From: Gnetum montanum
Lineage: Eukaryota; Streptophyta; Gnetopsida; Gnetales; Gnetaceae
Length of the DNA stretch: 64,000 nucleotides
Reading direction: 5' to 3'
NCBI GenBank assembly: GCA_015680685.1
Contig: MNCI01004872.1
Coordinates: 186,001 to 250,000, forward strand
Positions 35,139 to 48,329 of the stretch are shown piece by piece. The position numbers and the translations under genes were made by a program. Below the pieces are notes generated by a model. It had not been told where the DNA came from. It made no database searches and saw only the letters and a list, made by a program, of their open reading frames with translations. The stretch's first letter is position 1; the number at the start of each line of letters is the position of its first letter.

Positions 35139-35607
35139 GCTTCCTGATTTCAAGGAAGATGAGTAGAGGTAAGTTAACTAGAAACTTCCTACTAAGTGTA
35201 GCACAAGTCCTCACACAAAGGAATGTTACTTTGATCAAGAATATCATGGGTTCAAGTGATACAATAAAATCTTAAAGTAAACTCTTTCCACTTAGGTAAG
35301 TGCATTGTACTCCTTATGATCAACTTTGTAGAATCTTCAAGTTCACTCATTTTTACTCTTAGCATCAACCTATGTGCACAACTTTACTAGCCTTTTACCC
35401 ATGTTAGGAAGTTCTAGGGCCTTTTCTATGATGTCCATTGAGTAGGAGATTGTAATGTCTTTGATTTTTATAGTGGCATCTCCTTGGTGATTATTTTAGA
35501 AAAGTTATATATTCCCAAGTTACTACTCTCTATTGATGGAAATCATGGGCTAAAGATTTGACAACTACAAATGCTCCTATATCTCTCAAGAAGGGGCCAA
35601 AGTTTAG

Positions 35608-36749
35608 TTCTTATAGGATGAAGCTTTAGATTTCCTTCATTCTAATATTCTCTAGGTAAGCCTCCATTAATGTGAATTGTAGGTTTAGTCTAGATCTAGA
35701 CATTTCATCCTCACTAGACTATCTAGTCTATGTAGTTGGAATCTATTTAATAGATTCCACCTTGAGCTATTCTTTAAGGGGCCTAATTTCATGTGTGATA
35801 TCTAGTTTACTTTGTGGCTATTCTTATTCTTAATCATGTTCCCTCTTGGGTGCTTTTTCATTTTCAAAGATGGACCATTCCTCAGTAAACCTCTTTTAGG
35901 TATCATTTGCAATCAAATGGAGGATCGTTTATTAGTCTTTAAATACAATGTTTTAGGCATTATTACCCTTGATCATCTTTGGGGTTTGCCTTAATTTTTT
36001 TTTTTTTACTAATTCTTCTAAATGATTTCAGTCTACCATTTCAAAGGTCCTAAGGTAGTTATCATATTATTAAATTATTAATATTTTAATCATTATTTAT
36101 TATTAACTACCTTAATAATTCAAAACTTGGGTCTTTGAAGTATTTAAAAACATTAATTTCATACCCCCATGATGTAGATCTTAACTTTGGAAGCTCATAG
36201 GTTCTTGAATGATGTTGAACATTTGTCTAGTTTGCAAGATATCTTGCTTAGAAGGACTGGGTTCTTTGGACAACAAAAACTTCCTTTGAAAAATGAGAAA
36301 AATAACAAAAATTTTGCTAACTTCCATGGATATTTATAGGTTTTTATAGCCACATCAATGTTGATGTATTGATAGGGCTACAATGGAATAGTTTTCTACA
36401 TTGACACTCTTGTGTTGATGTTGCTGAAGTAAAAAATTTCCCATTGAATTTTTTCCCATTTTCTACAAATTTTGAAGGAAGCTAGGGATCAAATAAAATC
36501 CATAAGAAGGATCTAAATTGGAGGACACTATGATCAAGTGTAGATGGAAAATGATTGGATTGATGAAGTATAATCCATATGATTCAAGATCATCAAATGA
36601 GAGACCTATTAAGAAAATAAGTTAAAATAATGATGTAGTTGATTTATGAAGTTTCACTTCAATTATCTAGGAATATAGAGGTGGTGTATAGATTAGATGT
36701 CTAAGAGTTATACAATTTGAAATACCACTAAAATTTTCATATTATAATC
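35608..36749. other. Segment kept in copy B, missing from copy A
   Basis: Copy A joins directly from CCAAAGTTT to sequence matching B after about 36950. The extra B sequence has no coding domain. At 36162-36171 TACCCCCATG (CATGGGGGTA on the minus strand) follows ...TTTCA, which looks like a polypurine tract bordering a minus-oriented LTR that would extend left to about 35621. That LTR is only a candidate. The last 200 bases (36750-36950) match the inverted block at 50840-50930, so they belong to the LTR-like block. Confidence 0.35.
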
Positions 36750-38240
36750 ATTTTTCATCATGTAGCCTTCACCCTCATTAAACTTGAGGGTAAAACTTCA
36801 TTCTAAATGCAAAGATTATAACCCATGAGGGGAAATCTCACATATTTCATACTTTTGGGATTGAGAAATGCCTCATAAGTGGTAAAAGCCTCATCCCACA
36901 AGTGGAAAAGATCATGTACTATATATATTTGGGCTTGGAGAAGGGGTTGGTTGTGGGGAGGTCAGAATTACCTTTTGGGATGCCAAAAATGGAAATTTGA
37001 TGGGTTTTATGGGGTTATACACTTTTCTATGTTGGAAAAATCTATAGGGGGATAGCTCTCATCTACCCCTAGTGTGAAGGAGTGTGGGTCATCTACTCCT
37101 AGCATGGAGTGGCAGACCTCAACGTGGAAGGGCATGGTGACATTTATGTTCAATGTGGAGAATTCTAGCATGGTCTATGCTTAGTGTGGGAGGTGTAATT
37201 CTAATCTCCCATTGTAGAAACTTCATGTTGAACATGGAAAATTCATACCTATTGTGGAAACTTCATGCCCAACATGGAAACTACATGTCCCTAGTGTAGA
37301 AGTAACATGGACCAGATTTCAAAACTTAATTGACTTCAGCATTGACCATGCACTTCATCAATGATGGTAGAAGACCTAGCATAGAAGAACAAAGCTAGCA
37401 TAGATGGTATGCCCTTGTTACTATTTATAGTAAATGGAATGAACATGGGAATTTGACACTTTCCATACATATTAAGCCCCCAAATTGAACAACCATCTTA
37501 CTTTTATGTGGCAAAAATTTACAATAATTTGTGGCTAATCTATTAGTCCTTTGTAGCCAATTTTTAGCCCTAATCATGGCCCAAAAACTATAAAAACAAA
37601 CCCCAAACATCATTTTGAGGGTCCACACTTTTTGCATTCACACACTTTGGCATTTTTAGAACTAGAAAGCTCACACACTTGCTAAAATGTAGCTTTGTAG
37701 GTCTCCTCAGCATGGAATCTCCCTATGGCCCTACAACACCCATTACCGCTTGAGATTTGTGAGATTTTGGTCTCCATGTTGCACTCTTGGGATCCTCAAA
37801 TTCTAGCATAAAACACTTTTGTAGCCAAAGCCTTCACCTTTCTCAATTGCCCTAGCAGTAGCCAACATTGTAGATTTGGAGTACCAGTAGAAGAGATTTG
37901 ATAACATTAGGAGTGGTAGGACATCGAGATCATGAAGTTGATTGCATTGGCTTCAATGGATCCTAAACCCCTATTAAAGTGAACCTCTTTTGCTCTTTCA
38001 TGGGCAATTTTTGTGTATACATCCCCTGAACTTATTTTTTATTTTTTAATAATAAAATTTTAAAGTTTCAATTTTTTGTGCAATTCATATTTCTTTCTAG
38101 TTTTTAGATTTACATTCTTATATATTGCATTATCCATTTTGCATTTTGTAAGTTCTTGGGTGACCTACCAGACCATCTAGGGCACCTTGAATCCCATTTT
38201 TTTAGAGACCATAGGGATTTTTGGTTGAGGTTGCTACATC
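36750..38240 (+). repeat. LTR-like block, copy B
   Basis: Matches copy A at 7399-8770 and, inverted, 49600-50930. It is the fuller version, including the upstream 36750-36950 part. CTATAAAAACA near 37590 is a TATA-like site at the same place as TATAAAAAAT (minus strand) in the inverted copy. CTAGTGTG and CTAGCATGGA motifs recur at 37070-37400. Ends and primer site unresolved. Confidence 0.55.
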
Positions 38241-39161
38241 GAGACTTTTTATTTTCCAACAATCAAATTTTTTGGTTGTAATAGTCTTCTAGTGCTAGAA
38301 GGAGGGCCTCTACCTGATTTTTGTGACCAAATGAGTTTGGCCCATAATCAACATTACTTTCCTAGCAAAAATCTACAATTTTTTTACACTAAAAAACCTT
38401 TGAATCTATTCATAACCAACACTACCACTTACACCACCGTAAAAAAATCCTTAATGTAGAAGTTGTAGGTGCATGGATTTTAGATTTTCACAACACCTAC
38501 TATGAGTTTCTTGTCCAAAACCAACATTGATGTGCTGTAGAAGTTATCATCCCTTTTACTACCAAAATTTTCTTAATTTTTTTAATGATTGGTGGTTTTA
38601 ACAACCAAACCCCCATCCCCCTTGCTAGCTATGTAAATTGGTGGACTACCAAAATTACTTTCTAGTGGAAAACCCAAGTTTCCACTATGGTTCTAAACCC
38701 CCTCTTTCTTACCAATGTTGGCTAGGAAGATGTGAGATCTTCCTATCTCACCCCTCCCTTCCTTTTCCCTTACTGCACCCAATGTAGGTACAGTTAGGAA
38801 GCCTAGCATGGGTGAAGTTTGGAACCATATTCTTGGCTTTTCATTTTTACTAAAGGGGTTCACCTCCCTTAACCCCCACTTAGTATTCATAGAAAGTAGC
38901 CTATTTTCAACCATTTTTTCTTCTTTTAGAAATTTTTAAATTCCACTTGCTAGGATTTGTGTTTTTTTTTTTCACCTTTTATAACCTATCCCATGCCTTT
39001 TTTAGCATCATAGCCATGTCTTTCCAACAATCACCCAAGTTTCCTTTCACATTCATTGACAATGGGTCTAGCCAACAAGCCATGAGGGTATACAACCCTA
39101 AGGATCTTGCTATCATTGAGTGTAGTAGTCTTTGAGGCTTAGGGGGTGAAGTCCTAAATTT

Positions 39162-41154
39162 TTGGTCATAAATGTGGATCACTACAATTACATTTTTGTC
39201 AAAATGCAAGCTAACATGCTGATTCCACATGTGAAAGTAGAAGCTAAAAGAGAATTTGAGCTCATACATCAAGTCAAGAAGAAATACATCCCTTCCTTGT
39301 ATGATCAAATTTCCCTTAATGAATCCTATGCTTACATCCTATCTCAGTTGATTGAGATGGATGAAGAGGATGGAAAGCAAAGCTTGAAGAAGCAAGAGGA
39401 AGAGAAGAATGAGTTTAAAGAAAAATACAAGCTTGAAAACATCCTAGGTGGGTTGTTCGAACAAACATCCCCCAAGGCCATAGTGCCTCCCTCTATCCCC
39501 TTTCTTTTCTTAATGGGATAGGTGTCATCATCCTCTACCCATTTCTACCTGATGATGGTCAATCCTACACTGGTCATTGCTATGCATTAAACACAATCAG
39601 TGCCTCAGTCCACCACATTTCATTTCTCCATGTCATTCACCACATAGCCTCGATCTGTGGGACCATTGACAATGGTTGTCACCACCACAAACTATCTAAC
39701 CATCCATGTGGGGTTCACCATGGGATCCCAAGCAACCCAAGGGTCACATACCGCCTTTATTTTCTTTGTTCCTTAGATATTGGCATAATCATCTTTCTCC
39801 TTGTTTTTCCTACCAACTACAACTATAATGCAACTTGTTTCCTTTGTGTAAAAATCAATAGTGAGGCCACAAAGCCTTTCAAAAAATACCACAACCATTT
39901 GTGCAAACCTTGTAGCTAACAGGGGCACCAAAGATCTTGGATTAGGCCTTTTAAATGATCTAGGACCTAATAGAGGAATTGAAGAGGCTTAAAGCCTTTA
40001 CATCTCAAAGCTTCAAGATCATGGACTTTTACCAAGGTGATCCCATCAATCTTATGGTTAGTGTCACAATCTCTCAATTTAGCAAGTACAATGGAGAAGG
40101 TGATTCTAACACTTACCTTATTACCTTACACTCTAAGTGCTTATTGTTGCAACCATGGCTGCACATCGTAATAAGAATTTTCCCTATGTCCTTGACTAGA
40201 AAAGCACTTGGCTAGTACTATGCCCTACCTAGAGGATCTATATTCTTTGTTGAGGACCTGATAGCCCAATTCATTAGCCACTTCAAGTAGAACTTGAAGC
40301 TCAAAAATACACTTGATCAATTGATGAAGATTAAGCAAGGACCCCTCAAACCAACGTAGAAGTTCATCCAATAATAGAATGGTCTACTCAACAAGATACC
40401 AGAGCCTATAGTCAAAACTCACCTTTTGGTTATATTCAAGGGGATGGTTAATGGATTTACTAAGTCCAAGTTGTATTACCTTGACCCATGGTCACTTAGT
40501 AAAGAATTCTCCCAAATCAAAAACATAGAGGATGTCGTAGAAGCTAGCCACGACCTTGCTTACATGGCATACAAAAACCAACATAATACAAGGATAAAGA
40601 TAAGTGTAAACAAAATGACACAATTGTAGTGACAGTAGCAAAGGAAGCCAAAACCACTAACTAGGGGCCAAAAAATAATCAACCTAGGATCCTTGCTAGC
40701 AACCATGAGAACCAGCCATCAACCTTTGGTGTAATTGCATTGATTGTACCTAGTTCTAGCTTTGAGTAGAAGGATAGGATAAAATATGCTAGTTTACCTT
40801 TAAAGCAATCAACTATTGAAGAGTGGAAGGATCCAATGCAAGTAGATGTCTGAAGATACTTGTAAAAAACATGAGAGGCTATGTGAGATAGCCAAATATC
40901 CTACTCAAGTAATCAAGGATGATCCCCAACTACCTAAATATTTCAAGCTCAATCACTTCTATCATTATCATCAATTACCTAGTCATGACACTGACTTCTA
41001 CCTCATGTTGAAAGATAACCTACAAAGGATGATAGATATAGGAAATTTGATCCTTAATGCACCCTATCTAACCCAAAAATTAGTCGATGCACATGTATAT
41101 AGACCCATTGAATGCCAAAGACTAATCGTACATCATATTGGTCTTCAATATTGA
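39162..41154 (+). pseudogene. Tat-type gypsy gag, copy B
   Basis: The N-terminal frame (39162-39521) is open for 119 codons and contains LSQLIEMDEEDGKQSLKKQE. The gag core includes FPMSLTRKALG and, after stops, LDPWSLSKEFSQIKNIEDVV and EASHDLAYMAYKNQHN (about 40470-40590). The zinc-knuckle-like segment (40846-41154) reads FKLNHFYHYHQLPSHDTDFY followed by LKDNLQRMIDIGNLI, equivalent to the family's CxxH..GHDTE.C..LK..IE.LI..G.L, with cysteines replaced. Less broken than copy A but not functional. Confidence 0.65.
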
Positions 41155-41639
41155 TGACAATTAGAGACCCATGAGGGAACCTTTTGTGGTTAGGATACCC
41201 CTCCTTAATGAGAGCCTCTTCACCTCCACTAGCTCAAGATCCTCTTTTGTTGTGACTCTATCACCATCCATGCTTCCCAAGAAACCCTTTTTCATCAAGG
41301 TGCCCCAACCAGCCACAACCCAACTGACTGCAATAACCATACAATGACCTCCTATGGTGGTAAATGCTACCACCTCCTCCTCACAACCAAAAAACAATAA
41401 CCAAAAATCCTTAACTAAGTAGAGGAAGAAGCATAAGAAAAAGCCTAGGAACAAGGGTGATAAGTAGATTTAGGCATGAAAGGAAGTGGGATCACCAAAG
41501 CCCACTCCCATATTTTCTATGCCCATAACCTCCTTTATCCAACCTGCCTCAACTAGCAAACCAGAGGAGTATCCTAAAACCCCAAGCTAGAAGAAAGAGA
41601 AGAGATCCCAACAACAACCACCTAAGGCTAAAGTTCACA

Positions 41640-42490
41640 TTTTGGGGTGTATGGAGGAAGTAAAGTACAACTAGGATGACAAGCCCATGAATAATGACAA
41701 GAACTTCCTCAATGCAATGGAATAGGTTAAGTAGTCCCTCAAGAAAAAGAGCACAACTTTGAGCCTATACAAGTTGATCATGAATTCCACTACAAATAAT
41801 GAGGTACTAGTCAAGATGTTAACTTCCATTCCCATTAGTGAGGATATCCCAGCTAATGAGAAGTCCATCCATGTAGTGATGGTTTCTTTTTCACTAAGGG
41901 AGAAGAAGTTAGCATCACTAGTGTTTCACAATAGTGAAATCAAGGCCAGCCCCCAAAACAATGAAGTAACTAGGACTTCTATTTTCATCACAATTTGGAT
42001 GGCGTACTTTAAGATGCATTAGGTGCATGTAGATGATGGGGATGCAACTAATGTTATCCCATGCACCATAATTGAACACTTGGGCTTACCAAAGTAGATA
42101 CAACATACAACAACCACAACTCTCAAGTCCTTTAATGGGTCATGGGTTATTGTTAAGGGGTTAATCTCTTTAGACTTTGTGGTAGGAGAGTAGTTTTCCA
42201 CAACTGTTGATTTCTTGGTAGTAGAGGAAATGCCAAGGTCCAACCTAATCCTTGGAAGACCTTGGTTGGCTTAATTACGAGTTGTATCCTCACCCATTCA
42301 CCAAGAGATTTACCTTCCTTAAGAGGAAGGTGAAATCATCATTCATGGTGATAACGTGGTTCCCTTGGTGATTAACAATGTGGATATAGAGTAGAGGTTT
42401 GAAGTGGAGTTTTAGAAAGAAACTTCTAGCCACAAAGTCAAGTAGTTTGAGAGACAGAAGAAACCCAAAAATGACAATGATTGACAATGA
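41640..42490 (+). pseudogene. Tat-type aspartic protease, copy B
   Basis: Counterpart of 12111-12960. Motifs are VDDGDATNVIPCTIIEHLGL, LKSFNGSW, FLVVEEMPRSNLILGRPWL and SSPIHQEIYLP, with stops between. As in copy A, no reverse transcriptase follows; a donor-like site (CAT|GTAACC, 42657) and the spacer minisatellite do. Confidence 0.7.
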
Positions 42491-42839
42491 GATGTGTTAT
42501 GGGATGAACTCCCTTTTAATATCATTAGTGAATGGGAAGGTGAATGCAAACTTGTGTAGAATAAAACTTACAAATTTTCAAATCTTTCAAAGATTAGGTA
42601 AAATTTGCATAAGTGATGTACACCCTGATCCTTTCGCCCCATATCTTTAGGATCATGTAACCATATGTACTAATAGCCTATCAACCTAAATTTTCTTTGT
42701 TAACTTGTTATGTCTTTTTGTACACTTTTCCTCTATGCATGTAGCCTAGAAATTTACTTTTATTTGCATTTTTATTAAATTTTTTTCCTTTAAAACTAGA
42801 AAACCCATAAAACACTTTATAATAGAAAATCTGCAAAAA

Positions 42840-43050
42840 TATGAGTTTCTTCTCATCGAAGGTCCACCATGGCCTAAAACTGGCAATGTAACATGGCCGA
42901 CCATGGTCTTAAACTAGCAAAACAAACACATTTAGGGCCTACCATGGCCTAAAACTAGCAATGTAATATGGCTTGCCATTGCCTAAAACTAGCAAAATAC
43001 TTAAACAACTTGTGCCTACCATGACCTAAAACTACCAAGCATCTCTCTTA
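42840..43050 (+). repeat. GGCCTACCATGGCC-type minisatellite, copy B
   Basis: Counterpart of 13320-13520, with about four diverged units containing CCATGGCCTAAAACT.GCAA. Confidence 0.65.
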
Positions 43051-43359
43051 TATTATTTATGTTTTAGCCTATAATCACATTGTTTAGTGGTTTAACTTTA
43101 TATCTAGGATCAACATACCCATTTACAATATTTATAATACTAGAATAATATATAGCCAAAACTAAACCCAAAAATTTAAATTTAAAATGTTCATAACATA
43201 CATAGTTGTAGCCACATTGTGTGGAAAAATGTCCAATATAATAATAAAAATCCATAACATAGTCTTGGCTAATAATAGCCATCAAAAAAATACAAAGAAC
43301 ATGTAGCCAACAAGTTGAAGTAGGTAGATGGATGATGCTAAGGGGAAGGGATGGGTCAT

Positions 43360-46300
43360 CCCCACCCTCACTCTTGCAGCCACTAATGTCTCTTAATGCA
43401 TGAAATACAATAATACAAAGCTAATCAGTAATCAACAACCAAAACTATAACTTAAACAAGACCAAAAATAAAACTAAAACATAAAATATATTAAACCTGA
43501 TGGGAATCCAACTCCATAACCTCCTAGGATAGGTGCTAAAGGAAATTCTCCAAATGATGGAGAATCTAATCTTCCATCATATTAGCCTAGTCAATATCCA
43601 CAAGATTAATGGTTTTGAGGATGTTAGTTCTATCCACTTTGGTCCAAGTAGGTGGTTCCCAAGTGATGTTAGCTACAGAAGTCTCTCCCCAATAGTGGTG
43701 ATCTGAGGAGTAGGATATTTTTCCATCAAGAGAGTGCTCTCAAGGAGCTGGTAGGAACTCAATTCCTTGAATGAAAAACTCTATCTTACATCACTCAATT
43801 GACTCCTCTTTGAGCCACTTTAAGTAAGCCTCTCGATCAGCCTTATATTATTGTTTGTGGTCCTTTTGTGTCTTATCCCACTCTAAGATCCATGCACTAT
43901 GGTCTTTTTAGTCCTCGATATTTTGGGAGATGAGATCCATATACATCCATTGCTTTACCATCTTCCATAAGAGTGCTACCTTTTTGTGGATGGCATTCTA
44001 GTAGTGGGCCCACTTGATCTCTTTAGTACATAAGTTCTTTGAGTTGTCCACTTGGGCTTCCACAAAGGCCTTATGTTCATGGAGTTTCCTAGTCGTCATA
44101 GCCTATTGTTAGGTCTTCTCCCTCAAGGCCACAACCTACTCCCATAGGGATTCATTCGACCTCTCCATCTCCAATCAAGTTTTTGCACATAAAATTACAA
44201 GATTAATAGCAATGTCATACAACTTCAAGGGTACCCTTTGTACATTGGAGGGGAAGCTTTGGCAAGGAGTCAAACTCCATGTCTCAGCTAGGATCCCACT
44301 CTATTGATGGCACTACAGAAAACACATAACCATAAAATATAACTATGAACATAATTCATAACCTAAGATAGTCATAACATAAACATAACCTATAACATAG
44401 TAAACTGACTAAGGTGTAGGAAATAGAGTTCTTACCTATCTCAAGTGCAACTTGTTGCAACCAATCGATGATGTCCTTGGCCATCCCCCTCATGAACTTC
44501 ATCTTGTCTAGGAACTCTACCCATGGTTTCATGTAAAACATAGGGGTAGGAGCCTTCAATGGTGGCTTAGGAACTACTACAAGTATAACAATCATTGAAT
44601 GGTTAGAGCAAAAACCAAACCTAAAATTATAGGATATAATGAGAAGCGTTAAGACATGTGCATACCTGGCTCCTCCTCTTCCTCCTCTAGGATGACAATG
44701 AAAAATGCACTTGGTATTACCTTACTGAACAAGGAATATAGACCATTTAGATCTACATTGGCTAATCCTTTAGCCTCATGCTACTACAAGAGTACCTTCT
44801 CTAGACACCTTTGTTCTTCCTTCATTGTAGTGGCTACATGTTTTTGTGCTTCCTCTTCCATGGAAGCTTGGGCTACTAGGTTCCAATGCTTATCTATAAC
44901 CATAGCACATAAAAATTGATTAGTACATGAAATCGTAACATGGCCATAAGTATTAAATCATAGAATAGCCAAAACATAGATAAAAATTACCTGTGACTAC
45001 TTGATGTGACCTTTTGAGATTAAACTTAGGCTTCTTTTGGGTGGATTACTCTAATGTTGGTGGTGCTTCCTCTATAGGCCATTTGAGCTTGGCCTTGGCT
45101 ACCCCATTGACCTCAGTATGTAATCATTGGATGACTCATCCATCTCATTAGGTGGATTCTAGGCCTGAATGGTTGGATAAATGTGCTTTATCCAAGGCCT
45201 AGAAAGTTGGTATGGGTCATCCATCCCCCATTCCTCCACACCATCTAGAACTCTACAAACCTCTTTAAATAACCTGCAAAAAATGCATAATTCATGAGGA
45301 CATGGGTAGTGGTATCATCGCAGAGTTTGAGAATCTCCTCCTAAAGCTGAGTAGCCAAGGAAGATACCTAGTTAAATCTAGTACCCTCTGTTAAGACCTT
45401 CTTAAAGGTTCACCCTTATGAATTGTCAATTACCTTCTTTTATGATAATAGTTTAGGAAACACATGAGATCTAAACAAAGGGTAATATGCCTTTGCTTCA
45501 ATATTTTTGAAGTCATCCACAAAAAGCCTAGAGTGGTCCTCACTAACATTGGACCATTCTAAAGCTTTCTCATGATAACCTGCTTCCTTCACTATTCTAG
45601 TGGCAATTTTTGTCTTATCAGTGGAAACACCAAACAAGTTATGAAAGGTGGACTCATTGATGGGTATGGTAATGAACACACCTCAAACTATGGTGCTACA
45701 ATGATTAACTTTTTCATTGAAGGAGTTGATGACGTTCAACATCTCTATAGTGGGGATGGAAGGGATAGGTGCAATGAACACACCAAGAAAACTTGCATGC
45801 TCAATGTTTACTTGGATGTACCTAGGTGCATGTCCTCAATGACTCTTGTGCTGGTATCACCTCACCAAATTTCAAGATGAGGGTATCCTCATGGCATCAT
45901 GAAACTAACAAGGTGATGTTGATAGAGGTGGAAGGTCCTACAAGGTAATAATAAGCATTTAGCATTAATATAGGGATGCCTAACAACTAGTTAAAATAAT
46001 AGAATACTTAAAACCTTAGGAATTGTAAAAACATTATCCATTACAACCCATGTGTCTACCTTCCTTCTTCTTGCTTGTTATGGTTTATGTAGAGGTCCTA
46101 GCAACAAAGGTCTAATCCTAGGTGCTGGTGGAGCCCATCCACTAGCTATGTACAGTCTTGTTAGCCACATACTTCTTGTAGATAGGGTTGAAATCCTTAG
46201 TGTATCTATCAAAGTCACCTCTTAGCTATTCATACACAATAGTTCTAATCTTGGGATCTTTGATAAATATATCTAAGGTGGTTTGAGCCTTTGCCAAGGC

Positions 46301-46900
46301 TTGGTTGTTAGTGATCAAGCCTTGATCATTGATCCTATACCTACAAGAAGTTCATAAAACCCACAAGTTAAGAAAGGTAACTTAACAAATAAAGCTAAAA
46401 ATATCAAGACACTATGATAATCATGCTTACCCCTATAGATGGTACATGATTCTAGGTAGGTCTTGAAACAACATGTGGGCTCTTTGCATCATAATTAGAG
46501 TATTGTTAGCATTATACTAATAGTACTCTACATAGTCTAGATCTTCGCAAGGTATCATGTGTCGATGAGGTCTACTGCCTCCCCTATTGCATGAGGCAAT
46601 AGATCATCAGTTATGAACATGGTGATCAGACTAGATGCCTAAGGCATTAGTGTCTCCACTATGACCTCAGCCATGTCCATAGACAAGTGTGACCATAGAA
46701 TTACACTGAAGTTCTACAAGATGTAGGCAAGGAAGTCCCTTGCCCCTATTTAGAAGCATAAAGAGCCCCTCTCTAGGGTCATGTTAGGCAAAGGGATGTT
46801 TGCCTTGAGTTGGCTGAAGCAACATATGATGCCAACCAACTTAACCATGATGAGTATAGGTTTTAGTAGGGTCTTGCATGGGGAAATAAGAACACTATTA
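43360..46900 (-). pseudogene. Decayed minus-strand reading region eORF2, copy B and beyond
   Basis: Continues past the end of the A/B duplication, so it is longer here. The clearest open part (45679-45440) reads STFHNLFGVSTDKTKIATRI, then VKEAGYHEKALEWSN and DDFKNIEAKAYYPLFRSHVF. Before it, FIAPIPSIPTIEMLNVINSF can be read. The downstream half is coiled-coil-like (44200-43600). I do not recognise it; an N-terminal globular part followed by a coil is consistent with the plant-mobile-domain type antisense ORFs reported in Tat elements, but I cannot confirm homology. Confidence 0.45.
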
Positions 46901-48300
46901 GAATCATGTTTCAACACTTAGGATTTCTTAATCAATTTTACAAAACGTCCTAGTTGGAAGTGAAATTAGCCTTTGTAAAAAACTCTAAGGTGTTTGTTAA
47001 AATTTATTAAGGAATTCAACAACAATGTTGTTACAACCTTGGTAGCCTTCATACATTATAGCCAAAAATCATTCCTTACTCCAAAACCATATTGACAAAA
47101 AACAAAAAGAAAAAAATGAAAAAAATCTTTAAAACCTAGGAGATGGCCATATAGGAAAAAGCCCATTAAAAATAGTAAAATATTTTATTTCTCATGAAGC
47201 CAAATTTAGAGCATAGTTAAAATCTTTAGACATCCCCAAGAGTATGGGATGTTGATAAGAAAAATTCTTAAACATGTCAACATTGCTCATCTCCAAGGGG
47301 TAAAATTGATACAACCAGAAATTAAGCCTAATTGACATAGCCTTAGTTAAAAATTTATTAAAAATTCATCCTAGCTTCAATTTCAGTAATTCCACCATGG
47401 AAGGAATCCTAATGTCACAAGCTTTTCAACCATGGTAGCATAACCAAATATTTATGACCATTATTACACAAAACATGAACAAAATTACACAACCGTAGCT
47501 ATCACCATAAACTCCAATTTGTGCAAGGTTGGCAAAAAATTCATCAAAAATTAATTTGAGCTCCAAGTAGAGTGTTTCCATCATTGTTTGAAAGCTTGAA
47601 TTGAATCCTACACACCCACATATAGAAAAAATTCAAAACCTTTGTTTTTTTTTGGAAAAAATTCATGAACATTTATGAAAATATGAAAAATAGCAGAAGC
47701 CATAATTACGCAACCTAACTAAAATGGCCATAACTTCATCATTATAAATCCAAATCAAACAAGACTATAGCCATTAAAAACCTTAAACATAATAATAAAA
47801 GTTCATAGCCTTAGATTGCAACAATATTTATCCATTTTCTTAATAATAATTCGTAGCTTTTCTTGCTTTTTTCACCAAAAAACATTAAAAAACACATAAT
47901 TCATAAAACCTAATTTAATTTTTCCATGAATTAAAGAGAAAAAAACCATGAAACCTTAAAGCCACATTAAAACCATCAAAATAAGGGATTGGGTTTTGTC
48001 TTTGATATTTTTAACTAGCATTGGAATTCTTTAATTAATTCATAATAATTTGATATTTTTCATCCATAAACTCTGAATCTAGGGCTTCTTTTCTCTCCAC
48101 TAATGTCTTTAAGACATATAATTTAATCATCTTGACTTTATTCTCAATTTTATAGACTTCTACTCTTTTGATACACTCATTGAGTTTGGCATGTGATGTT
48201 TTCAACTTGAGCATTCTTCCTAGCTAATTGTGTGAATCACTCTTTCTTTCTTCCTTAAATAAGAAATTCTTTACTATATTTTTAAGGTCTTTATTTATCT
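46901..48300. other. AT-rich stretch without recognisable gene
   Basis: Low-complexity, A-rich on the plus strand. A short minus-strand coil-like frame (MLKLKTSHAKLNECIKRVEV, about 48215-48150) is visible near the right end. Nothing else can be supported. Confidence 0.3.
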
Positions 48301-48329
48301 AGAATATCTTGTCAAAACCTGACATTTTA

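Larger units (their letters stand above)
22501..44948. repeat. Large direct duplication, copy B
   Basis: Collinear with copy A (1352-15424). It is longer because E3 (28068-35133) is inserted and because about 1.3 kb (35608-36950) is kept that copy A lacks. The left edge given is simply where copy A becomes readable past E1; true similarity may reach further left. The right edge after GGCCATAAG is sharp. Confidence 0.85.
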
